From the NCBI RefSeq assembly GCF_000504165.1, contig NZ_KI632505.1, positions 682,001 through 746,000 on the forward strand: a DNA stretch of 64,000 bases. Reading direction: 5' to 3'. The notes beneath the pieces are model-generated. The model made no database searches. It was not told the origin of the DNA and worked only from the letters and a program-made list of their open reading frames with translations. The position numbers and the translations under genes are program-made. This DNA comes from Bacillus sp. FJAT-14578 (GTDB lineage Bacteria; Bacillota; Bacilli; Bacillales; Bacillaceae_H). Shown piece by piece: positions 43,398-51,615 of the stretch. The first letter of the stretch is position 1. Every line of letters begins with the position of its first letter.

Positions 43398-43500
43398 ATT
43401 TTATAATGAAAATTCTAAAAATTTTATTATAAATTAGTGATTTTCTTATAAATTATATCAACATATTTTATTTTTGTTGATTTTTTTTATAATTTTCATT
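43398..43500 (-). promoter_or_regulatory. BCCT-lyase upstream element, shared with hutUIG
   Basis: The blocks AAAATTCT, TTATAAATTAGTGATTTT and TTTTTGTTGATTTTTTTTAT match those at 38216-38330 in order and spacing. On the minus strand the conserved AATCACTAA-n-TTATAATAAA lies 70-80 bp before the BCCT start codon. It is the strongest sign that lyase-BCCT and hutUIG are co-regulated. Confidence 0.6.
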
Positions 43501-43589
43501 ACAAATTTACAGGTTTAATATTAATCAGGGATATTATCATAATTGGCTCCGTATTGGAATTAGTAATTTATCTTAAAATACACTTTTAT

Positions 43590-43705
43590 GTCCAAAGGGC
43601 CTACAGGGTTCTCCATATTTGTTCGATCGAATGAAGTTCGTAGGAATCCCCCACTTCAACGAGCATTCGCGAGTAAGTGGGGGGATAGTTCGATTAGGAG
43701 TAAAA
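43590..43705. mobile_element. Probable IS200/IS605-type right-end remnant
   Basis: Contains GGAATCCCCCACTTC, a short loop region with GAGCATTCGCGAG, and GTAAGTGGGGGGATAG, forming a long C/G hairpin. The same design (CCCCCACCTCAAG … GATAGGTGGGGGAGG) ends the TnpB element at 57715-57755. No transposase frame remains, so this is an isolated end or a small derivative element. Confidence 0.45.
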
Positions 43706-43776
43706 AATACCTGCTGATTGGTTAGTATTCAACTTGATTCTACTATGTGATTCTTTTTACAGCAGAACCTGATATA

Positions 43777-45252
43777 TTATTCAACTTTTCTCTCTAGTGA
43801 AGCGCACTCTTTATCTTTTTGGTATTCTTCCTCCCAGTAATCTGCATTCTTAATTCCTAAAGCTTTAGGATCAAATACTGGATCTACTATTCCTTGCTGT
43901 TTCTGTTTTTCATAGTCTTTCAAAGCAATTAATGCCGGTTTGGCAAGTATTAAAATCGCAATTATATTTAGCCATACCGTAATCCCTAAACCAGCATCTC
44001 CTAGTGCCCAGGCTAGGGTGGCTTCATTAGCAGCTCCATAGATGGATGCAGCTATAACAACAAATTTTAACACTAACATCGCCCACTTATTATCTTTACC
44101 ACGGGTTAAGTAAGCGATATTTGTTTCAGCTATATAGTAATAAGCCATAATGGTCGTAAAAGCGAAAAAGAATAAAGCAACAGCTACAAATCCTGCACCA
44201 AATCCAGGGAATACACTGTCAATAGCAGCCTGAGTAAAGCCAGGACCCACTTCAATTTCCGGTAAGTTATTTACAAGACGAATGCCATCTGCTGTTTCTG
44301 TGTTGTACATCCCGGTAAATAGGATCATAAATGCTGTCGCAGAGCACACAAATAATGTATCAACATAAACAGAAAAGGCTTGAACTAATCCTTGTTGTGC
44401 CGGATGTGATACTTCAGCGGCTGCCGCGGGATGCGCCCCTGTTCCTTGTCCTGCTTCATTTGAATAAAGTCCACGTTTTACTCCCCATAAAATTGCCATT
44501 CCAATCATTCCACCAAACATAGAATCCATGGCAAAAGCGCTTCTAAGAATAAGAGAGAAAATCGCTGGAACTGCTGTAATATTCATGACTATGATAACAA
44601 GAGCCAACAGGATATAACCCAAAGCCATAAATGGAACGATGATTGTAGCAGCAGCAGCAATCCTTTTAACCCCACCAAAGATAATAGCAGCTAATAAAAG
44701 ACCAATAACGATTCCGGTTATATTCTTATTAATTCCAAATGCAGTATCGATTCCTATCGCAATCGAATTCGATTGAATTCCCGGCATAAGAATGGCAAGC
44801 GCAACAAGCATAGCGAAAGCAAAAGTAACCGCAAACCATTTCCAACCAATTCCCTTTTCAATATAATAAGCTGGGCCACCGCGAAATTGCCCATCTTGCT
44901 TTACTTTATATATCTGTGCAAGCGTAGATTCAATATATGCGCTAGATGCACCAATGAAAGCAATGACCCACATCCAAAAAACCGCGCCTGGACCGCCGAA
45001 AAAAATAGCTGTGGCTACACCTGCGATATTCCCAGTTCCCACTCGTCCTGAAAGCGCTATAGATAAAGCTTGAAAAGATGAAACTCCCGCTTCAGAACTC
45101 TTCCCTTTAAACATGATCCTCAACATTTCCTTAATCTGTCTGACCTGCACGAATCGTGTTGAAATTGAAAAAAATAGTCCAACACCCATTAACGCATAAA
45201 TGACAGGAGTACTCCATAACACTGCATTTAATCCATTAACAAATCCTTCCAT
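43777..45252 (-). CDS. AGCS-family amino acid:cation symporter
   Basis: A 491-residue sodium:alanine/glycine symporter-family protein. ATG 45252 is chosen (AAGGGGGAG upstream); the frame extends further without support. Motifs are SALSGRVGTGNIAGVATAIF as IALSGRVGTGNIAGVATAI, GPGAVFWMWVIAFIGASSAY, and WGVKRGLYSNEAGQGTGAHP with AAEVSHPAQQGLVQAF, all classic AGCS landmarks. It imports small amino acids with Na+ or H+. Its position between the BCCT gene and hutH suggests a role in amino-acid uptake linked to histidine catabolism, but the family usually carries Ala, Gly or Gln. A cre-like site lies upstream. Confidence 0.9.
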   Translation of the reverse strand: MEGFVNGLNAVLWSTPVIYALMGVGLFFSISTRFVQVRQIKEMLRIMFKGKSSEAGVSSFQALSIALSGRVGTGNIAGVATAIFFGGPGAVFWMWVIAFIGASSAYIESTLAQIYKVKQDGQFRGGPAYYIEKGIGWKWFAVTFAFAMLVALAILMPGIQSNSIAIGIDTAFGINKNITGIVIGLLLAAIIFGGVKRIAAAATIIVPFMALGYILLALVIIVMNITAVPAIFSLILRSAFAMDSMFGGMIGMAILWGVKRGLYSNEAGQGTGAHPAAAAEVSHPAQQGLVQAFSVYVDTLFVCSATAFMILFTGMYNTETADGIRLVNNLPEIEVGPGFTQAAIDSVFPGFGAGFVAVALFFFAFTTIMAYYYIAETNIAYLTRGKDNKWAMLVLKFVVIAASIYGAANEATLAWALGDAGLGITVWLNIIAILILAKPALIALKDYEKQKQQGIVDPVFDPKALGIKNADYWEEEYQKDKECASLERKVE

Positions 45253-45315
45253 AAAAACTCCCCCCTTGAATATTCTACAAAATCTATGAAACTGAAACAT
45301 ACAGAGAGACTATTT

Positions 45316-45329
45316 AGAAAACGCTTTCA
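45316..45329 (-). promoter_or_regulatory. cre-like site upstream of the AGCS symporter
   Basis: AGAAAACGCTTTCA matches the CcpA consensus TGWAANCGNTNWCA at all fixed positions except the first. It lies 64 bp upstream of the start codon, suitable for carbon catabolite repression. Confidence 0.5.
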
Positions 45330-45423
45330 AAAATGTTTCAGTTAAATACAAACTTAAATCCCGCTATTTATGCGTATCTATGTAAGATAAATTGAATTTT
45401 TGTATACAAATTTTTGCGAATTA

Positions 45424-45458
45424 GCCCCCCGGAGCATACAACGCTCCGGAGTGACTAA
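45424..45458. other. GC-rich hairpin between hutH and the AGCS gene
   Basis: CCGGAGC and GCTCCGG pair over 7 bp with a 7-nt loop, flanked by TTAG/CTAA. It lies after hutH on the minus strand but lacks a T-run, so it may be a weak or factor-dependent terminator. Confidence 0.4.
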
Positions 45459-45603
45459 TCCTCGTTTTGGAAAAAAAGCAACAGCTACTAAAAGTTGGGT
45501 CTGCTCATCGCCAGCTCAATTTGTCAACAATTGATTGAGTACGGGATATGTTGGTATGAACAAACATCCTCCCCTGTATTTTTACGATACAGGCGTTTAT
45601 CCC

Positions 45604-47127
45604 TTAATATTGATTGGCCGGTAAGCTTCTATGAACAAATGAACTCCAGTCGATTTGATATAGCCAGCTTGCTGCTGCTTCAATATCCTTTGAGAACACA
45701 CGATCTTTCGTAATGCTCGGAATGAGCTTTCTCGCTTCCGTATAAAACTCTTTTGTAAAGGAAGCCATCTTTTCAACTCCTCGATATTCCACAGCTTGCA
45801 GGGCACAAATGAGTTCAATAGCCAATACTCGGCGGACGTTTTGAATAATTTGATGGGCATGACGAGATCCAATGGTCCCCATGCTTACATGGTCTTCCTG
45901 GTTTGCTGAAGACGGGATGGAATCCACGCTCGCTGGATGCGCGAGTGTTTTGTTTTCAGATACGAGCGAAGCTGCACAATATTGCATGATCATCGCTCCC
46001 GACTGCAAGCCTGGCTCCGGACTTAAAAATGGCGGTAAGTCATTCAGCTGTGGATTGACGAGACGCTCGATACGGCGCTCTGAAATATTTGCAAGCTCAG
46101 CCACGGCAATTTTCATGAAGTCCATCGCCAGGGCAATCGGCTGTCCGTGGAAATTACCCCCTGAAATGACCTTTTCACCGTCATCGAAAATAAGCGGATT
46201 ATCTGTCGCCGCGTTCATTTCGATTTCAAGTTTCTCTTTCACATAATCAAGTGCCTGCCATGATGCCCCGTGTACTTGCGGAATGCAGCGGAGAGAATAC
46301 GCATCCTGCACCCGCAGTTCTCCTTGTCGGGTGATGAGCTGGCTGCCACTGATCATTCGGCGAATGCGTTCCGCCACTTCCGATTGCTGGCGATATCCGC
46401 GTGCATGATGCACATCCGCATCAAAGGCATCTTCAATGCCGCGTAACCCTTCCAAGGTTAATGAAGCAATTGCCTCTGTTTGATGGGCCAGCTGCTCGGC
46501 TTCGATATAATTGACGAGACCCATGGCCGTCATCGCTTGCGTACCGTTAATTAACGCCAATCCCTCTTTCGCTTTCAATGTTAGTGGAACAATACCTTCT
46601 TTTGATAAAGCAGTAATCGCTTCCATTCGCTCCCCTTTATAGAACACTTCGCCTTCTCCCATTAGTACAAGCGCCAAATGGGAGAGCGGCGCCAAATCCC
46701 CGCTTGCTCCAAGAGAGCCTTGCTGGGGGATGACCGGATGGACGTGTGCATTCAAAAGCTCAAGCAGACGTTCAATAACAACAGGACGAACCCCCGAAAA
46801 TCCTTTTAACAGCGCGTTGGCACGGAGAAGAACCATGGCTCTTGAAACGACTTCTGGAAACGGTTCTCCTACTCCGCATGCATGGGAATGAATCAAGTTC
46901 CACTGCAGCTGCTCTACGTCTTCTGCATCAATCAAAACGTCACTGAACTTTCCAAAACCAGTTGTAATACCATAGACGACTTTCTTTTGCTTTACTATCT
47001 TTTCAACGGCTTCCCGGCTTTTTTCCACTTTCTTTACACTATCGGCTGAAGCCGTGACAAATGTATCACCATACAATACTTTTTTCGCCTCTTCAATTGT
47101 TAAAGATTGACCCGTTAATACAACCAT
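45604..47127 (-). CDS. hutH: Histidine ammonia-lyase (canonical, MIO-containing)
   Basis: A 507-residue lyase deaminating L-histidine to urocanate. ATG 47127 is chosen (GGAGGAG upstream), matching B. subtilis HutH in length. The MIO-forming Ala141-Ser142-Gly143 lies in QQGSLGASGDLAPLSHLAL, the catalytic Tyr52 in VYGITTGFGKF, and substrate residues in HPASVDSIPSSANQEDHVSM. It contrasts directly with the MIO-less paralogue 4 kb away. It is not contiguous with hutUIG as it is in B. subtilis, and hutP and hutM are absent from the window. A leader hairpin with a T-run lies upstream and may act as an attenuator. Confidence 0.96.
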   Translation of the reverse strand: MVVLTGQSLTIEEAKKVLYGDTFVTASADSVKKVEKSREAVEKIVKQKKVVYGITTGFGKFSDVLIDAEDVEQLQWNLIHSHACGVGEPFPEVVSRAMVLLRANALLKGFSGVRPVVIERLLELLNAHVHPVIPQQGSLGASGDLAPLSHLALVLMGEGEVFYKGERMEAITALSKEGIVPLTLKAKEGLALINGTQAMTAMGLVNYIEAEQLAHQTEAIASLTLEGLRGIEDAFDADVHHARGYRQQSEVAERIRRMISGSQLITRQGELRVQDAYSLRCIPQVHGASWQALDYVKEKLEIEMNAATDNPLIFDDGEKVISGGNFHGQPIALAMDFMKIAVAELANISERRIERLVNPQLNDLPPFLSPEPGLQSGAMIMQYCAASLVSENKTLAHPASVDSIPSSANQEDHVSMGTIGSRHAHQIIQNVRRVLAIELICALQAVEYRGVEKMASFTKEFYTEARKLIPSITKDRVFSKDIEAAASWLYQIDWSSFVHRSLPANQY

Positions 47128-47151
47128 TTCCAACACTCCTCCCTTTTTTTG

Positions 47152-47224
47152 GCAAACAAAAAGGAGGCCATATTGACAGACGTATCCCGTCGTCAATACA
47201 GCCCCCTATTACACTAGTAAACTA
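47152..47224 (-). promoter_or_regulatory. hutH leader: terminator-like hairpin preceded by spaced UAG triplets
   Basis: On the minus strand, GGGGGCTGTATTGAC and GTCAATATGGCCTCC form a long hairpin followed by TTTTTGTTTG, only about 20 nt before the hutH ribosome binding site. Just upstream, TAG triplets occur at 47224-47222, 47216-47214 and 47208-47206, with an 8-nt period. In B. subtilis the protein HutP binds regularly spaced NAG triplets and prevents termination before hutH. The layout suggests a similar attenuator, though the spacing differs and hutP is not seen here. Confidence 0.5.
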
Positions 47225-47305
47225 TAGGCTTACAATATTTAAATATGGTTAATTCCTAAGCCCACCGCTTCATGTTCGAATCCCCGAACCGGCGCTCTAA
47301 TTGTT

Positions 47306-47428
47306 TCATACACGGCGACAGCTATCCATTCGCGTTAGCTCGCTTGTTAATGAAACTTCTTCCTCTTCTTCCGCAAACGTGTACATGACGGCTTGGCGCC
47401 CGATTCTTCTATCGAACTCTGTCATCAT
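47306..47428 (-). CDS. Small 40-residue acidic/basic protein, unknown
   Basis: ATG 47428 (followed by a second ATG) has AGAGGTC 5-6 nt upstream, giving MMTEFDRRIGRQAVMYTFAE, an EEEEE cluster, then SLTSELTRMDSCRRV. It lies upstream of hutH on the same strand, about 180 bp before it, so it could be a leader gene. I do not recognise it; being so short it may be chance, but the binding site and position favour a real frame. Confidence 0.4.
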   Translation of the reverse strand: MMTEFDRRIGRQAVMYTFAEEEEEVSLTSELTRMDSCRRV

Positions 47429-47711
47429 GCTTTGACCTCTTTTTGTATTTTCTAAATTAACTAATAACTTATTATCATTGTAAGCGAATACATATGATTT
47501 AATCAATATATTTTTTTAACTATTAAATAAAATTTTTTTTTTGATTCGTCCTCTTTAAGATATCTACCTATTCAACTTCGTTCTTTTCTATATATTTCAC
47601 TTAATAACTGGATACGTCTTCATTCAATCGAGAAGCATCATCATCTGTAATTCAGGCAACTTGAATTTGTTCTCAAAGGTTTATCTATGCGGATGGGGCC
47701 AATCCCCGAAA

Positions 47712-47743
47712 AAGGCAGCAGATCAACAGATGATCGCTGCCTT
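47712..47743 (-). terminator. Intrinsic terminator of the MDR dehydrogenase gene
   Basis: AAGGCAGC-a-GATCA and TGATC-GCTGCCTT form a 13-bp stem with one bulge and a 5-nt loop; the minus strand continues TTTTTCGG. Confidence 0.75.
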
Positions 47744-47784
47744 ATTTCATTCATTGATCCTTTTCATTGTACAAATCAATACAT

Positions 47785-48783
47785 TTATTCCCACGTATTG
47801 CGAAGCACAATTTTTCCTATCGCTTTTCCGGACTCTAAATACTGATGGGCTTTCTCCACTTCATCATATGTAAAGACGTTCGAATCGATCAATGGACGAA
47901 GCTTTCCTTCCTCCACCACTTTGGCGACCTTTCTCAAAATCTCTCCGTGATGTTTCCGGTGATCTTTATTGATGATCTTCAATAACATGAACACGACATG
48001 CAGAGAAAGGCCTTTGGCGTGCAACGGCGATAGATCATGGGTCGAACGGGCGGCAATGGCCATAACGGTGCCGTTGATTGCCGCTGCTTCAAAAGAGCGA
48101 TCGAGGTTTTCCCCGCCCACCGTGTCAAATACGATTTCGAATCCTTTACCATTCGTATAGTTTTGAACGTAGTCTTGAACGGATTCTTTTCGATAATTAA
48201 TGGCTGCATCGGCTCCTAGACGTTTGGCAATTTCCAGCTTTTCTTCCGATGAGGCAGTCGTATATACATGAGCCCCCGCCCATTTCGCCAACTGAATGGC
48301 GACATGCCCAACTCCTCCGGTAGCGCCATGAATGAGTACATGCTGCCCGGCCGTTAGTTGTCCGCGGTCAAATAACGCTTCCCAAGCGGTAATGGCAACG
48401 AGCGGCAAAGCAGCGGCCTCTTCCATCGTCAAGTTTTTCGGTTTATGGGCAAGCAAGTTGGCATCTGCGAGCATAAATTCTGCAAGGGCCCCCATCGTTC
48501 CTTTAAAGCCTCCGGCACAGCCAAACACTTCGTCACCCGGCTGAAATTCGCTTACTCCCTCTCCCACTTCTGCCACAACGCCGGCCACATCCCCATGCAA
48601 AACGGCTGGAAACTCGGGTGAAACCGCTGGAACGGCGCCGCTGCGAACTTTCGTGTCGATGGGATTGACGCTTGTTGCCTTAACTTGAATTAAAACGTGT
48701 CCCGGCAAAACATGTGGTTTTTCAATCTCCTCTAATTGAAATACGGATGGTTCTCCAAAAGATTTAATGATTTGTGCTTTCAT
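47785..48783 (-). CDS. Zinc-independent MDR-family NADPH:quinone reductase/alcohol dehydrogenase
   Basis: A 332-residue medium-chain dehydrogenase. ATG 48783 has GGAGTGAGAAGG upstream. The N-terminal GroES-like domain includes ATSVNPIDTKVRSGAVP and LHGDVAGVVAEVGEGVSEFQ. The Rossmann domain has VLIHGATGGVGHVAIQLAKW. The two catalytic-zinc Cys/His and the structural-zinc cysteines of true alcohol dehydrogenases are absent, as in the quinone oxidoreductase (zeta-crystallin) branch. It reduces quinones or enals with NADPH in the cytosol; substrate unknown. Transcribed alone. Confidence 0.88.
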   Translation of the reverse strand: MKAQIIKSFGEPSVFQLEEIEKPHVLPGHVLIQVKATSVNPIDTKVRSGAVPAVSPEFPAVLHGDVAGVVAEVGEGVSEFQPGDEVFGCAGGFKGTMGALAEFMLADANLLAHKPKNLTMEEAAALPLVAITAWEALFDRGQLTAGQHVLIHGATGGVGHVAIQLAKWAGAHVYTTASSEEKLEIAKRLGADAAINYRKESVQDYVQNYTNGKGFEIVFDTVGGENLDRSFEAAAINGTVMAIAARSTHDLSPLHAKGLSLHVVFMLLKIINKDHRKHHGEILRKVAKVVEEGKLRPLIDSNVFTYDEVEKAHQYLESGKAIGKIVLRNTWE

Positions 48784-48897
48784 CCTTCTCACTCCTTCTC
48801 TCCTTTATTTTACTGAAAATTGAAATGATTACCACTAAAACACTCTACCTTTCCTTTCTCTTATGCTAGAATAGTCTCGGGATTGGAGGAATGAAAT

Positions 48898-49860
48898 ATG
48901 ACAAAAAGAAAACTCATTATTGCGCGTAATATTGATCAAGATTATGTCGAAAAGATTAAAGAGATGATACCCAATTGGGAAATCATCGTAGGGAAAGCCT
49001 CTTCCGTCTGGCAAGATCATATACAAGAAGCGGAGGTCATTGCCGGCTGGAACAAAGAGATGAAAGAGTATGTCATAGAAAAAGAATGTAACCTTCGCTG
49101 GGTCCAAACGTGGAGCGCCGGGGTCAATAGCTTGCCTCTACATAAGTTAGAAGAAAAATGCATCACGTTAACGAGCGCCAACGGTGTCCATGCCTTCCCC
49201 ATTTCCGAAACGATCTTTGCGTTAATGCTTGCGTTAACGAGAAAAATTCATGCCTATGTAAGAAACCAGTTGACAAAAACATGGGATGAGGCCAATTTAA
49301 ACCTTGAAATCCACGGAAAAACGATTGGGATTATCGGGGTCGGTGCAATCGGGAAAGAAACGGCTAAAATCGCAAAGGCGTTCGGCATGAACGTCATCGG
49401 GGTGCGTCATTCCGGCAAGCCGGAAGAATACGTTGATCACATGTATACTCCTCAGCAATTACATACCATCCTTCCAACATGTGACTATGTCGTCATTACA
49501 TTGCCTCTTACGAAAGAAACGCATCATCTTTTTCAATCACGGGAATTCCAGCTTATGAAGCCTTCTTCTTTCCTCATTAATATCGGGCGCGGGGAAATTG
49601 TTGCGGAAGAGGAGTTGATTGAAGCGCTCCGTGAACGGCAAATCGCAGGGGCCGGGCTCGATGTATTCGCAACAGAACCATTACCGGAGAACAGCCCTTT
49701 ATGGAATTTTGACAATGTGATCATTACACCACATACCGCGGGTTCAACCGAGCATTACGATAAACGGGTCATCGAAGACATTTTCATCCCGAACCTAAAA
49801 AGCTATCTTGAAGAAAAAACACCGGCTATCAATCTTGTTGATTATACAAAGGGCTATTAA
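48898..49860 (+). CDS. D-2-hydroxyacid dehydrogenase family protein
   Basis: A 320-residue NAD(P)-dependent dehydrogenase of the phosphoglycerate dehydrogenase-like branch. The dinucleotide motif is GIIGVGAIGKETAKIAKAFG; the catalytic Arg is in LINIGRGEIVAEEEL, the Glu in AGAGLDVFATEPLPENSPLW, and the His in ITPHTAGSTEHYD, forming the usual Arg-Glu-His triad. It reduces 2-oxoacids to D-2-hydroxyacids or runs in reverse. No ACT domain, so it is not full SerA. Convergent hairpin terminator at 49880. Confidence 0.92.
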   Translation: MTKRKLIIARNIDQDYVEKIKEMIPNWEIIVGKASSVWQDHIQEAEVIAGWNKEMKEYVIEKECNLRWVQTWSAGVNSLPLHKLEEKCITLTSANGVHAFPISETIFALMLALTRKIHAYVRNQLTKTWDEANLNLEIHGKTIGIIGVGAIGKETAKIAKAFGMNVIGVRHSGKPEEYVDHMYTPQQLHTILPTCDYVVITLPLTKETHHLFQSREFQLMKPSSFLINIGRGEIVAEEELIEALRERQIAGAGLDVFATEPLPENSPLWNFDNVIITPHTAGSTEHYDKRVIEDIFIPNLKSYLEEKTPAINLVDYTKGY

Positions 49861-49879
49861 ACGCCAAAAGAGAGCTGTC

Positions 49880-49935
49880 AGAAAGGTGAAGCGTCAAACC
49901 TGATTCAGATGGCATTGCTTCACCTTCTTTTTTTC
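49880..49935 (+). terminator. Intrinsic terminator of the 2-hydroxyacid dehydrogenase gene
   Basis: AAGGTGAAGC and GCTTCACCTT pair over 10 bp around a 24-nt loop, followed by a run of eight T. Confidence 0.75.
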
Positions 49936-49998
49936 GTACATAGTCGATGTTTATGAACAACATTAAAGGGAATGAAGATGGTAAAAAAAGGACATGGT

Positions 49999-50107
49999 AT
50001 AAAGGAAACTTCCATCAGTGGGGGGGGTTCCTTCATCCCCCACTTATCCTTCTCGTTTCCTCTAAGTCTTGAAGCGGGGGGCTTACTGCCCGTTAATGCG
50101 GGATAAA
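49999..50107 (+). repeat. Dispersed palindromic repeat, copy D (longest form)
   Basis: Begins ATAAAGGAAACTTCCATCAG and ends CCCGTTAATGCGGGATAAA like the others, but the centre is expanded to about 55 nt. The insert contains a GTGGGGG/CCCCCAC hairpin and a GGGGGG run. This may be the full-length ancestor from which the ~53-bp copies were shortened. It lies just before the uraA leader. Confidence 0.85.
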
Positions 50108-50191
50108 TTGAACGTTCTATCAACGATATTCATCCCTCCCTTATGTGGAGGACAAGTCATCATTATATTTAACGAAGGGGGATTTTATACG

Positions 50192-51460
50192 GTGCAGCGA
50201 GTCATTCACGTAGAGGAGCGCCCCTCTATCCTTAAAAGCATTCCGCTTAGTCTGCAGCATTTATTTGCGATGTTCGGCGCGAACATTCTTGTTCCGATCC
50301 TGTTTGATATCAATCCGGCTACCGTCTTGTTGATGAATGGTTTCGGCACACTTTTGTATTTGTTTATTTGTCAATGGAAAATCCCCGCCTACCTTGGATC
50401 AAGCTTTGCCTTCCTTTCTCCTGTCTTTGTCGTTCTTTCTTCAAAGAGCTATTCTGATGCTCTTGGCGGTTTTATCATCGTCGGCTTTATCTTTCTGTTT
50501 GTCGGCCTGCTTATTCGTTTTGTCGGCTCCTCATGGATCAATGTCGTGTTTCCTCCTGCTGCCATGGGAGCGATTGTGGCCATCATCGGATTGGAGCTTG
50601 TACCGACAGCGGCAGAAATGGCTGGCATCATTCCACCTTTACAGAATGCTCCGGCTGATTGGGCTTACAATCCGAAAGCGATTATGGTTTCTTTAGTTAC
50701 GCTGCTCATTACGATCATCGGGAATGTTGTGTTTCGGGGGTTCCTTAGCATCATTCCCATTCTTGTCGGAGTCGTATCCGGCTATATACTTGCTTCCTTT
50801 ATGGGAATGGTGGAATGGAGTACCGTAGCCGAGGCAAAATGGTTTGCGGTTCCCGATTTTTATACCCCTCGTTTTGAGTGGGCGAGCATCGTAATCATCG
50901 CTCCTGCCGCTCTTGTGGTGATCGCCGAACATATCGGCCATTTAGTCGTCACCGAAAACATCGTAGGCCGGGAGCTGTCCAAAGACCCGGGACTTGGCCG
51001 TTCACTTATCGGTAATGGCGTGTCAACGATCGTTTCCGGTTTTGTCGGCTCCACCCCGAATACAACGTACGGAGAAAACATCGGAGTCATGGCGATTTCA
51101 AAAGTTTACTCCACTTGGGTCATTGGCGGTGCAGCTATTTTCTCTATTATCTTATCTTTTTGCGGAAAACTTGCTGCCATGATTTCCACCATTCCCGCTC
51201 CTGTCATGGGCGGCATCTCTTTATTGCTGTTTGGTGTCATCGCCGCCTCCGGCATTCGGATTCTCGTGGATGAGAAAGTGGACTATTCCAAGCCGACCAA
51301 CCTGATTTTGACGACGATTGTGCTCGTCATCGGTGTGAGCGGCGCGACATTTACATGGGGGGCCGTTGCCCTAAAAGGAATGGCGCTTGCCACTGTCGTC
51401 GCGATCTTATTAAGCCTTTTCTTTAAAGTACTGGAGAAGTTCAACTTGTTGAACCAATAA
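50192..51460 (+). CDS. uraA: Uracil permease (NAT/NCS2 family)
   Basis: A 422-residue nucleobase transporter. GTG 50192 is used because AAGGGGGA lies 9 nt upstream; the open frame continues into the repeat before it. UraA landmarks are LQHLFAMFGANILVPILF near the N-terminus, the substrate Glu in VIAEHIGHLVVTENIVGREL, and SGFVGSTPNTTYGENIGVMA with its second conserved Glu. It imports uracil with H+. There is no pyrR or PyrR-type attenuator visible upstream and no pyr operon nearby. A family-2 hairpin acts as terminator. Confidence 0.93.
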   Translation: MQRVIHVEERPSILKSIPLSLQHLFAMFGANILVPILFDINPATVLLMNGFGTLLYLFICQWKIPAYLGSSFAFLSPVFVVLSSKSYSDALGGFIIVGFIFLFVGLLIRFVGSSWINVVFPPAAMGAIVAIIGLELVPTAAEMAGIIPPLQNAPADWAYNPKAIMVSLVTLLITIIGNVVFRGFLSIIPILVGVVSGYILASFMGMVEWSTVAEAKWFAVPDFYTPRFEWASIVIIAPAALVVIAEHIGHLVVTENIVGRELSKDPGLGRSLIGNGVSTIVSGFVGSTPNTTYGENIGVMAISKVYSTWVIGGAAIFSIILSFCGKLAAMISTIPAPVMGGISLLLFGVIAASGIRILVDEKVDYSKPTNLILTTIVLVIGVSGATFTWGAVALKGMALATVVAILLSLFFKVLEKFNLLNQ

Positions 51461-51464
51461 TAAG

Positions 51465-51519
51465 AGGACCCGTCATGAAAATCCAGTGAAATCAGGGATT
51501 CAGTGACGGGTCCTTTCAG
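51465..51519 (+). terminator. Terminator of uraA (hairpin family 2, copy 2)
   Basis: AGGACCCGTCA (51465-51475) and TGACGGGTCCT (51504-51514) pair over 11 bp. Its loop contains ATGAAAATCC and CAGGGATT, and it ends TTTCAG followed by an A-run. Read in reverse, the hairpin at 6366-6426 has nearly the same arms and loop blocks. Confidence 0.75.
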
Positions 51520-51615
51520 AAAAAATAATTTTGGTGGTAAGTTTAAGATCTATAGAAAAGCTTTTTTATGAATAGCATCTATTTTGTTTAAATGGCTTAA
51601 GATTTTCCCGGAAAT

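Noticed and set aside
47240..47310. tRNA-like T-arm sequence (GTTCGAATCCCC) near hutH
   Set aside because: No stem partners, no acceptor or D arm around it; chance resemblance.
50107..50191. PyrR-type attenuator or purine/uracil riboswitch before uraA
   Set aside because: The 85-bp leader lacks the needed antiterminator/terminator pair and conserved PyrR-binding loop.
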